A stretch of DNA of 64,000 bases from Mesostigma viride (taxonomy: Eukaryota; Streptophyta; Mesostigmatophyceae; Mesostigmatales; Mesostigmataceae). This document shows, in pieces, positions 39,287-47,518 of this stretch. Each line of letters begins with the position of its first letter. Within the stretch, counting starts at the first letter, position 1. Where the stretch lies: positions 2,211,521 to 2,275,520 of the forward strand of contig RPFO01000165.1 in assembly GCA_009746045.1 (NCBI GenBank). The letters are read 5' to 3'. The notes beneath the pieces were generated by a model. The model was not told where the DNA came from. It did not search any database and was given only the letters and a program-made list of their open reading frames with translations. Position numbers and translations under genes: made by a program.

Positions 39287-41005
39287 TGTTGGAAAAGGTA
39301 GAGGAAACTAATGGGTTTTACACAATGCCTTGTGCTTGGCCTTGCTACCCTTTCACCTTGCAGGTGATGAAAGACTGAGCTTGAAGACAATGGAAGAGAG
39401 ACCAGAAAAAGAGTTTTATTTCATAGATTTAGTTGTTAGGAAAAGAGGTTGAATGGAGGTTTAATGGAGGTTGAATGGAGGTACCTGCCCTTAGGGGGCA
39501 GTTTCCTTTTATACCTTTTAGGCTAGGAAGGATGACATCAGCAATGACATCATCACAGAAGCTTGTAGAAACATCCTAGCATATTCCTAGCATATTCCCA
39601 GCATATTCTCAGTATATTCCAGGAATATTCCTGGCATATTCTTAGAACATTCCTAGAACATTCTAGACATGATCCAATTTGAGCTGGCATAATAGCTAGA
39701 TGCCAAGTGTCTACGTAATAATGTGCCACATAACATGATTAATAAAGTGACACATCTCTTCTCCTTGGAGTGACAAGTGTCATGCAATGAGTCTACCCAC
39801 TTGTCATCATGTAAGTGATAACATGTGTCATCATGAGCTGCCAACACTTGTCAGCTCATGGACCAAACACTTGTCAAATAGGCCATAGCACCACTTGTCA
39901 ATCAAATACGTGATGCTACTAGGCTGACTCAGGTTACAAGTCATCCATGTCCAAGTATAGGACTATGGCACATGAATATTGATCAGCTCATTGAGCCCAA
40001 TTCATCTAGCTTATCAAAGCTATCAAATTCCCAGTCCATATGGAATAAATCCAACAAGAAATAAATCAGGCTGGGATATATTGTGGCCAGGTGGATATAA
40101 TATCCCTAACATGCTGGAATACAAACACGTTGCCTACCTGCACTGACGGAGTGGTATACTCCAAAGAAATGCCCAAAACTGGGCACTTTCAGGGCTAATA
40201 CCACTCTTTACAACAGGCATGGAACTTGCTGAAATATGCATGGATAAAATCGTCATTCATAATGCATGGGATACGTATTCCACTGCAAACAACACGCAAA
40301 TACGTTGTCGTACCTGGCTCGTTCATGCCCTACCCGGATTCCGCTGGCCGGGACCCTCATATCTCACACATAATGATGCTCTACAGGCAAAGGCCGCCAT
40401 AGCCGCATACTTCATGATCCGCCATGGCTACCAGGTCGATGTTCCGTGCAAAGATGGCCACTAAACTAGTCCGCATTCTCAGCAAACGCTGCAGCTGACA
40501 TCCCTTACCCAAACTGGATGCCCGGGCTGGCGCAGATTGCCCGGCCATAGGGAGAAAATCGACCTATGATAAGCTATGACTCATCTGGAACTGACGACCA
40601 GGAAAGTCATATTTTCCTACCTGTATTTTCCTAACCCTATAAATCTGGCGGTGCCTGACCTACGAAAATCATGCATCGTCATTCTGAGCAACATTCTGAA
40701 CTGTTTCAAGCCGTGAGACGCAAAAATTTCGTGACAGCGGTAGTTGGCAGCCATATCTCATTCCGCGCGCGCGAGCGAAATTTTCCCGCCAAAGTCACGT
40801 GATACATTCTCAATGCACGTTGTAATTACCAGGCTATGGCGAATATTACCCCCAAACCTATGCATCACCTTCGTCCCTAAGTGTTCCCGGACCCACCGGA
40901 CCACTGACATCCGTCACAGGTGGCGCGGCGCTCACGGCGCGGCGCGAAATTCGACCGTTAGTCAAACTACCCGACAGGTCGGGTAGTTTACGGACTACGG
41001 GTTAA

Positions 41006-41075
41006 ACCGAAATCAAACACGCAACAGGGTTTAAATCAGCACTTGCGAGCTATGGTAAAGAAAAAGGACTCTTAG
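41006..41075 (+). pseudogene. Displaced C-terminus of the small basic zinc-finger-like protein
   Basis: Immediately after the right TTAA of the outer piggyBac-like element, the sequence reads in phase with the frame cut at 33010 for 22 more codons to a TAG at 41073-41075. It supplies a His and a basic tail (MVKKKDS). Confidence 0.6.
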
Positions 41076-41184
41076 CATTTGGAGGGGGTGCTCAAAAGTG
41101 GCGACCTGACGCCTTTCAAAACAAAGCGACGTAGCGGGTATGTAAGCGACTAAAAAAAAATCTCTTCTGGATGTATAATAAAAC

Positions 41185-41490
41185 ATGGACAGTCTGTTTT
41201 CTGACGCCGAGATGCTGCAGATCGCCCAATGGATGACACTCTATCCTGAAACCCCTCGCGAGTTCATCGAAGCAGCTATGCTGTACTGTAGGAGCAAGCC
41301 CTTGACCGGGAAGGAGAGGAGGGCCCTCAAGAAGAAAGCACGCGGGCTTGCTGGGGTGGAGGGAAAGGTAGTGATTCACGGCAAGAACGAAATTGTTTCT
41401 GAGATGCTGGTAGAGAATGAAGGAGTACGTGCAGGAGTGCAGGACGTTGACGCTCAGGACCGAGAACAGGACAAGGGGAGGTCTCAGTGA
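41185..41490 (+). CDS. Small provirus protein, unknown
   Basis: The ATG follows GGATGTATAATAAAAC, a TATA-like element at the usual short distance. The 101-residue protein begins MDSLFSDAEMLQIAQWM, has a basic middle (GKERRALKKKARG) and an acidic, Gln/Asp-rich end. It looks helical. I recognise no family. Its 3' end overlaps the next gene by about 74 bp in another frame, as is common in compact viral genomes. Confidence 0.55.
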   Translation: MDSLFSDAEMLQIAQWMTLYPETPREFIEAAMLYCRSKPLTGKERRALKKKARGLAGVEGKVVIHGKNEIVSEMLVENEGVRAGVQDVDAQDREQDKGRSQ

Positions 41491-42281
41491 TCCGGTTTGG
41501 GACATCCCAGCCGGTTTGTTGGAAGACTACCACGACGTGGGATTAACGCTCTTAACGATCCCGTACGAGCAAACCCATATCAACTCTAACAACAATACAT
41601 TCCAGGTCACAATCACGGAGACGCAACACTCGGTAACTCTTCCTATTGGGTCGTGGACCACAATCGAAAACCGATACAACATTGCGACAGCCCTCGCGGC
41701 CATCGACAGCGACTTCACCGTCACATACGACCGGGCGAACAGCCGCTATACTTTCATGGCGACAAGCCCTTTCCAGTTCCTGATCATGCACCGAGGGGGT
41801 TGGACGTGTCTTAGGACTAACACCAGGCCTTCATCAGTCGAACGAGCAACTTCTTGTCATCAGCGACCGACCCGCCACAAACGGCCGTCTGAGGTCGGTT
41901 TTTGTATACTCGGACATTGTGAGAGGAAATGTTGTGTCGGCGTCTCGCGGAACAGTGTACGGCGGCCTGTTGGCGTGTTGTCCCAATCTATCCAAATTTC
42001 TAGAGCCCATCATTTGGCAGGCAACCTCTCCACTTTGGCAGCACCTGCGAGACTCTCCGCGCTCCATAAGTCTGCGCCTTGTCGACGAGGATGACAATGC
42101 AATCCAGGTGTACAGTGACTGGGTGGTCCAGCTGAGCTTCCGGATATCCCCTCAGAAAGCCATGGGGGTCGAAGCGCGCAAGATTGGGGGCATCCTGAGA
42201 TACATGGCGCTAGACAAGAGCGTCACGCCAGCCAGAAGAATTTCTAATCAGTATTCTATAAACGACGAGGATGAAGCTTGA
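41417..42281 (+). pseudogene. Penton-like minor capsid protein, one frame change in a G run
   Basis: From the ATG at 41417 the first frame encodes DPVWDIPAGLLEDYHDVGLTLL, then strands with NNNTFQVTI.. and YDRANSRYTFMA, a pattern seen in polinton and PLV penton-type single jelly-roll proteins. At the G5 run 41793-41797 the sensible frame changes by one base. The other frame then continues through VFVYSDIV and LVDEDDNAIQVYSDWVVQLSFRI, the usual C-terminal strands, to the stop at 42281. Total length would be about 287 residues. It should form the capsid vertices. Assignment is by pattern and by position two genes before the major capsid gene; confidence is moderate. Confidence 0.55.
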
Positions 42282-42538
42282 TTTCGGCAAAGTTGTGAGC
42301 AAGATCGGACATGCCGCGGGTGAGGCCGTCAGGAAAGCGGGCGCGTATGGTGAAAGCCGTCGCGGGTGCCGCCGATGCAGCTCTGGGCCACGTCCCCAGC
42401 AAACTCATCGAGAGCTCGCCGGTCCTTGGGACGGCCTATAAGGTCGCAAAAACCGGACTAGACGCTCTTTCATCCCTGGAGAGGAAAGTGGACGCGCACA
42501 AGGCGGCCAATCCTCTCCTAGGCCAGCTACTTCACTAG
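42271..42538 (+). CDS. Small amphipathic protein, possibly frameshifted
   Basis: Two frames compete. From the ATG at 42271 the product begins MKLDFGKVVSKIGHAAGEAVRKAG, an amphipathic helix, but soon degenerates. The other frame (42311 or the ATG at 42347 to 42538) encodes MVKAVAGAADAALGHVPSKLIESSPVLGTAYKVAKTG and ends cleanly. Either the gene is the short downstream frame or the two are one protein with a frame change near 42345. Small amphipathic proteins just before the capsid gene recall the adenovirus pVI-like membrane-lytic proteins of polintons, but this is only an analogy. Confidence 0.4.
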
Positions 42539-42576
42539 CCACTTTTTTTTCTTTTTAGATAGGTATACATCCCATC

Positions 42577-43788
42577 ATGTCGTCTGACGGCTCTTGGTAT
42601 AACCGTGCCATCCCAAAGTCCATGCAGTACATTGTGAAGACGCTCGGCCAACATTCGACGTCCCGCGTCCAGCTCTCTACACTCTCGGCTAGTGACGGAA
42701 TCAAGCAAGGGTCGGTGGTGGCAGTCCGGCTGCCGACGAGCGGTTTTGCAGATCTTCACTCGTTCGCCATGTATTTCAAAGCAAAGACCACGTCGTCAGC
42801 TGGTAAATACGGTTTTCCTCCCTTCACTTCCTCCCTTATCAAGAGACTCGAGGTCCTTGTGGGAGGGCAGTCCGTTGATAGCATTAACGACTATGCTCAA
42901 CTGTTTTGGACTCTCTTGACGGTTCACGGTGGAGCTGGGTACGTTAATTCACAGGCGCCAGCCGGCTGGTCTGGTCTGGACACCCTTGATAGCAGTGCCG
43001 CCATCGACGGTGTAATCGACAACTGGCTTGGATTTATGAGCGGTGATCCTAGGGTTATCGACCTCAGCCTGTTCCCTCCTATCGAGATCCGTATCACACT
43101 CATGGATGCCGGGGTCTTGAAGCCCGGTGCCGATGCCGCAACCCCGGGATATCAGCTAGACAACATCCATTTCTCGATAGACACATATAGGTTCCAGGAG
43201 GATGTGGTTGGTCAGATTTTTGCATCCAGGTTAGCCGAGGGGGGGACTTTGCCGTTCCGATGGAAGACGTGGCAATCGACGAAACAGTCTAACGCCGGGT
43301 CGACGTACGCCCTCAAGGCGACCCTTTCGTCCGCGTCCGCGAGCAAGTTGCTGGCAATTCACGTAGCCTCCGCCAAGGACGCGGCGAATGACAACGCCAA
43401 CGCCATGTTTGCTCATCTCGCCGACGACTTAACAGATTTCCAGTTTGATATCAACGGGTCCCATCAATCTCCAGCATTCCGAATGGGTCCTACGGAGGCG
43501 TGGGTTAACCTGATCAGTGCCTTCAATGACCAAGGGAACTCTCTCAGTTGCGCGAGGACCGGCATCTCGGCAGCCAACTGGCTCAGTAACAACTTCGTCA
43601 TGGCCTGTCACCTCAACATGCCGTGTTCCGGTGCTGAGTACCAGAGTGGCCTCGATCTGCGCGGAACTGCCGCGGCCGTTACCTTGCGCGTGAACAAGGG
43701 GGCTACGGAACGCACCTCCTATATCTTTTGCGAGATGGAGGCCAAGATGGATGTCGGTGCCGGGCGGCAGGCGGCTGTGTATCTCTAA
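42577..43788 (+). CDS. Major capsid protein, double jelly-roll (PLV type)
   Basis: The intact 403-residue protein has the signature of PLV major capsid proteins. The N-terminal strands include VVAVRLPTSGFADLHSFAMYFKAK (residues about 47-70), then FPPFTSSLIKRLEVLVGGQSVDSINDYAQLFWTLL (80-114), and at the end of the first jelly roll FPPIEIRITLMDAGVL (166-181). The C-terminal half has the second set of strands ending in YIFCEMEAKMDVGAG. Length is at the short end for the family. The ATG follows TTTAGATAGGTATACATCCCATC. It forms the icosahedral shell. The frame shows no damage, which makes it the best marker for phylogenetic placement. Confidence 0.82.
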   Translation: MSSDGSWYNRAIPKSMQYIVKTLGQHSTSRVQLSTLSASDGIKQGSVVAVRLPTSGFADLHSFAMYFKAKTTSSAGKYGFPPFTSSLIKRLEVLVGGQSVDSINDYAQLFWTLLTVHGGAGYVNSQAPAGWSGLDTLDSSAAIDGVIDNWLGFMSGDPRVIDLSLFPPIEIRITLMDAGVLKPGADAATPGYQLDNIHFSIDTYRFQEDVVGQIFASRLAEGGTLPFRWKTWQSTKQSNAGSTYALKATLSSASASKLLAIHVASAKDAANDNANAMFAHLADDLTDFQFDINGSHQSPAFRMGPTEAWVNLISAFNDQGNSLSCARTGISAANWLSNNFVMACHLNMPCSGAEYQSGLDLRGTAAAVTLRVNKGATERTSYIFCEMEAKMDVGAGRQAAVYL

Positions 43789-43819
43789 AAATGTCTGTTT
43801 GTAGATAATATAGCACGCG

Positions 43820-43990
43820 ATGGATTACATGAGGGACCCGCGATACACGGCGAATCCTCTTAGCAGAGTCATGCTGATCTTTGACACCCCCGAGCTGGCT
43901 GATAAGGGAACGGCGTTTGTGATGCCGTCCAAAAAGGGCCCGCTGATGGAACCGAAGTTTCAGTATCCTCTGCCAAACTCTAAAAAATAG
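43820..43990 (+). CDS. Small conserved-looking protein downstream of the capsid gene
   Basis: A 56-residue frame starts at an ATG preceded by TGTAGATAATATAGCACGCG, which resembles the leader of the gene at 32601. It reads MDYMRDPRYTANPLSRVMLIF and ends LPNSKK. It is short but sits in its own 200-bp slot between two virion genes with a good promoter-like motif, so I consider it real. Function unknown; a capsid cement or minor protein is possible. Confidence 0.5.
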   Translation: MDYMRDPRYTANPLSRVMLIFDTPELADKGTAFVMPSKKGPLMEPKFQYPLPNSKK

Positions 43991-44016
43991 TGTGACGGTA
44001 GTATTATATTAGCTCC

Positions 44017-45700
44017 ATGTCGTTTGATTACGGGGTTTGTCCTGCTTTGATTCGTAAGAAGCGTAAACCGGTAAGGATAGCACCATCGATCACATTAACA
44101 ACTACAGGCGGACTGTATCCCAGCGCCTCCCCGATTACAGTGACAGCAACATTCAGCCAACCAGTCACCGGGTTCGCCTTGGGTGATATAGCCGTTATTA
44201 ACGGTACAGCGTCCAATTTAGGGGGTAGCGGCGGCTCTTACACATTCTCAGTGACTCCAGCTGTAGCTTATTCACCGACAACCATCAGCGTTGGAGCCAG
44301 TGCTGCAATCAACACGCTAGGAACCGGCAACACCGCAGCAACACCAGTAACCTTCACGTACTCACCACCGCCAACCGTTACCCTCGCGACTACGGCTGGG
44401 TCAAGCCCTAGCACAAGTCCCGTGACAGTTACGGCCACATTCAGCAGGTCAGTGACTGGATTTTCGCTAGGAGACATTTCCGTCACCAATGGCACCGCTT
44501 TAGACTTGACCGGCAGCGGGGCGTTGTACACGTTCAACGTGACGGCGACCACGGCCTACGCTGCCACCTCCGTAAACGTTGGAGCTGGTACCGTGACGGA
44601 TGCGGTGTCCGGACTCGGCAACACGGCTTCCAACACCCTATCGTACACGTATGCCCCTCCGCCGACCGTCACGCTGTCCACGTCCGCCGGGTCCACTCCT
44701 ACCTCTAGTGTCGTATCTGTTACGGCAACGTTCAGTCGAGCAGTGACCGGTTTTGCGTTGGGCGACATCGCTGTGACAAACGGAACGGCTTCTGATTTGG
44801 CTGGCAGCGGGGCGTCGTACACGTTCAATGTGACGGCGACGACGGCCAACTCCGCCACCTCCTTCAGCGTTGGCGCCGGGGGCGTGACAGACGCGGTGTT
44901 CGGGACCGGCAACTCGGCTTCGAACTCGCTATCGTTCGTATTTACTCCATACAACCCTGCCACTGACTCGGCCCTGTACGCGTGGTACGATCCCACGGAC
45001 TCGTCGACGCTGTACAGCGACACCAATTTTACCACGCTCGCCACGACTTCAGTAAGGGGCATGAAAGACAAGAAGGGGACCCAGCACTTACTGTGCTTCA
45101 CCACCAATGCGCCGACCATCGACAACACTAGCTTAAACTCTAAGCGGTCTCTTCAATTCAGTTACAGTTTGCGTAACGGGCTCCAGAGCGACGGGTTTTT
45201 CTGGGGTCGTCCGCAAAACACCCTGATCGTCGTCGCAAAATCAAACACCCCGAGTGTTTACCCTCAACAATCGGGAGTTTCCACGAAAGGCCTCGTTGTC
45301 GGTGCTCAAAGTAATTACGGACTGGGCATCTGCAACAACTGCGACGATTAAGTTTTATGCGCTTTTGGGTACGGACGGAGCCACTCAACCGATCTGCACG
45401 AATGCAGAGTTTTATGACGGCCGGGCGCACGTGCTGGCGCTGTCGTGCGACCTAGGAAGCATGCCAAAAACGTCCATTACCAGATTTGATGGTAGAGATG
45501 GTGGGTCGTACGTCGGTACTGCGGTACAGAATCCCGGAAGGATCTGTGTGGGCGCAGATATAGATTGGAGCACTCGTAACTGGGACGGATGGACCGGCGA
45601 GATCCTGATCTACAGCACCGCCAAGACCGCGGCCGAGCTCGAGGCAATCCGCGGCTACCTAGTGTATAAATGGGGCACGCCCTCTGCCATCCCGGCATAG
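44017..45700 (+). pseudogene. Fibre-like protein: three Ig-like repeats and a concanavalin-type lectin domain, one frame change
   Basis: After a short basic start (LIRKKRKPVRIAPS) there are three Ig-like repeats of about 98 residues (starting near 21, 117 and 215), each with TVTATFS..VTGF.LGDI.V.NGTA and GSG..YTFNVT. They are typical of bacterial surface adhesins. From about residue 309 a LamG/concanavalin A-like domain begins (ALYAWYDPTDSSTLY). The frame stops at 45351, but the neighbouring frame continues the same domain to 45700 (IKFYALLGTDGA, GWTGEILIYSTAKTAAELEAIRGYLVYKWG). One frame change near 45340 is implied. The intact product of about 560 residues would be a receptor-binding fibre. 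Confidence 0.7.
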
Positions 45701-45747
45701 AGTTGAAAAAACTAGAACTATTATCTCTTATAAGCTGTAATAAGGCA

Positions 45748-46242
45748 ATGGATTATCCCACATTTTACCAAATCGCTTTAGATTCTATCGCGTCACAGAA
45801 CACACTCGACGAATACAATGGAATTTATTCTTTCGATATCAAGCCAGACCCAAGAGCGCCTATCATAGACAGCACATGGCCCGGAGGGGTCCATTTCGCA
45901 CATATCAAGAACGCAGAAAACCAAGAAAACTACTCGCTTGTTGGACTAGTTTCTTCAAGTTTTTCTGGAGGAGAGCATAACCCACAAGACAGTGTTGTGC
46001 TATGTACCGAAGAATGCAAAGATGTTGCCGCCTCGTACACCGTGATAAACGACCATGCATTTTTCAACCTAAAAAACGATCATTTGTTTAGGAATGGCGG
46101 GAGACTCGAGATCGGTTTAGTGCACATTGACAGAGGAGTTGATGACACACAATTCATCCCACTCACACACGAGTCGTTTCTTTGCATCTTGCGTTTCGAA
46201 AAAACTCGTGGGTTCGAGGGGTGCAAGTGCCATCACAAGTAG
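45748..46242 (+). CDS. Provirus protein of unknown function
   Basis: From the ATG at 45748 (after CTTATAAGCTGTAATAAGGCA) the protein has 164 residues: MDYPTFYQIALDSIASQN at the start, a mixed alpha/beta composition, several Cys and His, and the end GFEGCKCHHK. A predicted beta-rich core (YSLVGLVSSSFSGGEH, DSVVLCTEE, RLEIGLVHID) is followed by a short tail. I do not recognise it. Its TATA-like leader and clean ends in a gene-dense arm support coding. Confidence 0.6.
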   Translation: MDYPTFYQIALDSIASQNTLDEYNGIYSFDIKPDPRAPIIDSTWPGGVHFAHIKNAENQENYSLVGLVSSSFSGGEHNPQDSVVLCTEECKDVAASYTVINDHAFFNLKNDHLFRNGGRLEIGLVHIDRGVDDTQFIPLTHESFLCILRFEKTRGFEGCKCHHK

Positions 46243-46277
46243 GTTTAAAAACTCATCATAGGTTGAGACACTTCCAT

Positions 46278-46469
46278 ATGGGCAATTGTTTAAAGCTTGG
46301 TCACGAGTATACAGAATTTCTCGAGGAGTCCATAAGGATGATTAGAAGAAGCCCGACGTACAGGCTCGCATACAACAGCGTGTATGTCCCCAGGGGGTTT
46401 GTGGAAACTGCGCCAGACTCCGAGGGCACTCCCACTCCTACACCATCCCCTGATAATAAACCCAACTAA
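46278..46469 (+). CDS. Small protein with possible N-terminal lipid anchor
   Basis: The 63-residue frame begins MGNCLKLGHEY. Gly at position 2 and Cys at position 4 are the arrangement of N-myristoylated and palmitoylated proteins, although position 6 lacks the preferred Ser. It then has a helical basic part (IRMIRRSPTYRLAY) and a Pro/Thr-rich tail (GTPTPTPSPDNKPN). It may associate with membranes. No family recognised. It lies 35 bp after the previous gene. Confidence 0.45.
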   Translation: MGNCLKLGHEYTEFLEESIRMIRRSPTYRLAYNSVYVPRGFVETAPDSEGTPTPTPSPDNKPN

Positions 46470-46512
46470 TCAATAAAAATTTTTCTTTGCATGAGTCTAT
46501 ACGACTTCCAAC

Positions 46513-46893
46513 ATGTTCATGACCATGAACGACCTTCTCAACTGCATCGAGGCTGCCCCACGTGGGGGTGGTGCTTACATAGAGGCCGGGTCTGGACGAG
46601 CACACGATTGCACAGAGATTGCCAGGCTTGCGTGTATTATGGTAGGGGAGATAGATCCATACGACGACAACTATAGAGTAGAGCTAGACGCCCTTGATGA
46701 CCCAGAAATTTTTTTGAAAGCTGCAAAGGCTGTTTTGGGCACTAGGGCGACTCCAAAAAATCTTCACAAGGCCTGCGAGGACCTCGTTGTATTGTCGATC
46801 ATGGTCGCCACTGTCGTAGGTCGTCGGCATATATCTGACGAAACGTGGGCTGGAGTCGAGGAGAGACTTCGACAGGCAGGGTTTGACAAATAA
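46513..46893 (+). CDS. Outermost right-arm provirus protein, unknown
   Basis: The frame gives 126 residues from 46513 (or 123 from the second Met). It is alpha-helical in composition: MNDLLNCIEAAPRGGGAYIEAGSGRAHDCTE at the start, then FLKAAKAVLGTRATPKNLHKACEDLVVLSIMVATVV and a charged end (ETWAGVEERLRQAGF). I recognise no family. It is the last gene before the right terminal array, 68 bp away. The position at the extreme end, opposite the primase-helicase, suggests an accessory or regulatory role, but the sequence does not show it. Confidence 0.55.
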   Translation: MFMTMNDLLNCIEAAPRGGGAYIEAGSGRAHDCTEIARLACIMVGEIDPYDDNYRVELDALDDPEIFLKAAKAVLGTRATPKNLHKACEDLVVLSIMVATVVGRRHISDETWAGVEERLRQAGFDK

Positions 46894-46960
46894 ATAACTC
46901 CACAGGCCCTGAAAAATCAGACCATCCGCCATTGTCAATGTTGGCAGGGTTCGGGTAGGT

Positions 46961-47518
46961 GTCGACAAATTGGGCGTAGTATTCTTAAGAGTAATAACGT
47001 GCAATTTGTCGACATCCACTCAACCCCTGGCAGCAACCACGCGTCAGTCATCGAGTGTGTCGACAAATTGGGCGTATTATTCTTAAGAGTAATAACGTGC
47101 AATTTGTCGACATCCACTCAACCCCTGGCAGCAATCGTTTTTGTCAGTCATCGAGCATGTCGACAAATTGGGCGTAGTATTCTTAAGAGTAATAACGTGC
47201 AATTTGTCGACATCCACTCAACCCCTGGCAGCAATCGTTTTTGTCAGTCATCGAGCATGTCGACAAATTGGGCGTAGTATTCTTAAGAGTAATAACGTGC
47301 AATTTGTCGACATCCACTCAACCCCTGGCAGCAACCACGCGTCAGTCATCGGGTGTGTCGACAAATTGGGCGTAGTATTCTTAAGAGTAATAACGTGCAA
47401 TTTGTCGACATCGTCTCAACCCATGGCAGCAATCGCCTGTCAGGTGTCGAGAAGGTGTCGACAAATTGGGCGTAATCTTCTTAAGAGTAAGAACGTGCAA
47501 TTTGTCGCCATCGGTGTC
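46961..47518 (+). repeat. Right terminal array of the provirus: six ~98-bp palindromic units
   Basis: Units start at 46961, 47059, 47159, 47259, 47357 and 47457. Each has GTCGACAAATTG, a core with TTCTTAAGAGTAA, then CAATTTGTCGAC and a spacer with CTCAACCCCTGGCAGCAA. The outermost unit has diverged at its distal arm (TTTGTCGCCA). Spacers run opposite to those of the left array. Confidence 0.85.

Larger units (their letters stand above)
33465..40111 (-). mobile_element. Ty1/copia-type LTR retrotransposon, gag-protease only, minus orientation
   Basis: Two 825-bp LTRs begin TGTTGG and end CTAACA: 39287-40111 intact and 33465-36030 split by a 1741-bp insertion. The 5-bp target duplication TGCTG is at 33460-33464 and 40112-40116. 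The internal region is only 3.26 kb and codes for gag and protease but no integrase or RT. It would need proteins from a relative to move. From 36031 to about 37176 the internal region has no recognisable gene. Confidence 0.92.
33011..41001. mobile_element. piggyBac-like non-autonomous element (outer), TTAA duplication, holding a copia element
   Basis: The ends are CCCATAGTCCG (left) and the inverse of CCCGTAGTCCG (right), flanked on both sides by TTAA (33007-33010 and 41002-41005). TTAA duplication with CCC ends is the piggyBac signature. Without the copia insertion the element is about 1.34 kb and encodes no transposase, so it is a non-autonomous or MITE-like member. It interrupts the small basic protein gene of the provirus. 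Confidence 0.8.
8750..47518. mobile_element. Endogenous polinton-like virus (PLV provirus), interrupted by two transposon blocks
   Basis: The element is bounded by inverted arrays of the same palindromic ~98-bp unit. Inside are the PLV hallmark genes: double-jelly-roll major capsid protein, penton-like minor capsid protein, A32-type packaging ATPase, tyrosine recombinase and primase-helicase, plus fibre-like and small proteins. Replication and integration genes are on the minus strand and virion genes on the plus strand, meeting at 15984-16010. Subtracting the insertions at 16588-29901 and 33011-41001 leaves about 17.5 kb. There is no protein-primed DNA polymerase and no RVE integrase, which separates it from Maverick/Polinton transposons. 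Several genes carry frameshifts, so the copy as read is probably not functional. Confidence 0.85.

Noticed and set aside
46961-47518. CRISPR array
   Set aside because: Regular period resembles one, but spacers are all the same sequence, units are palindromic, the mirror array lies at the other provirus end, and the genome is eukaryotic.
8750-47518. Maverick/Polinton transposon or virophage
   Set aside because: No RVE-type integrase or protein-primed polymerase B is found, and the recombinase is of the tyrosine type; PLV fits better.
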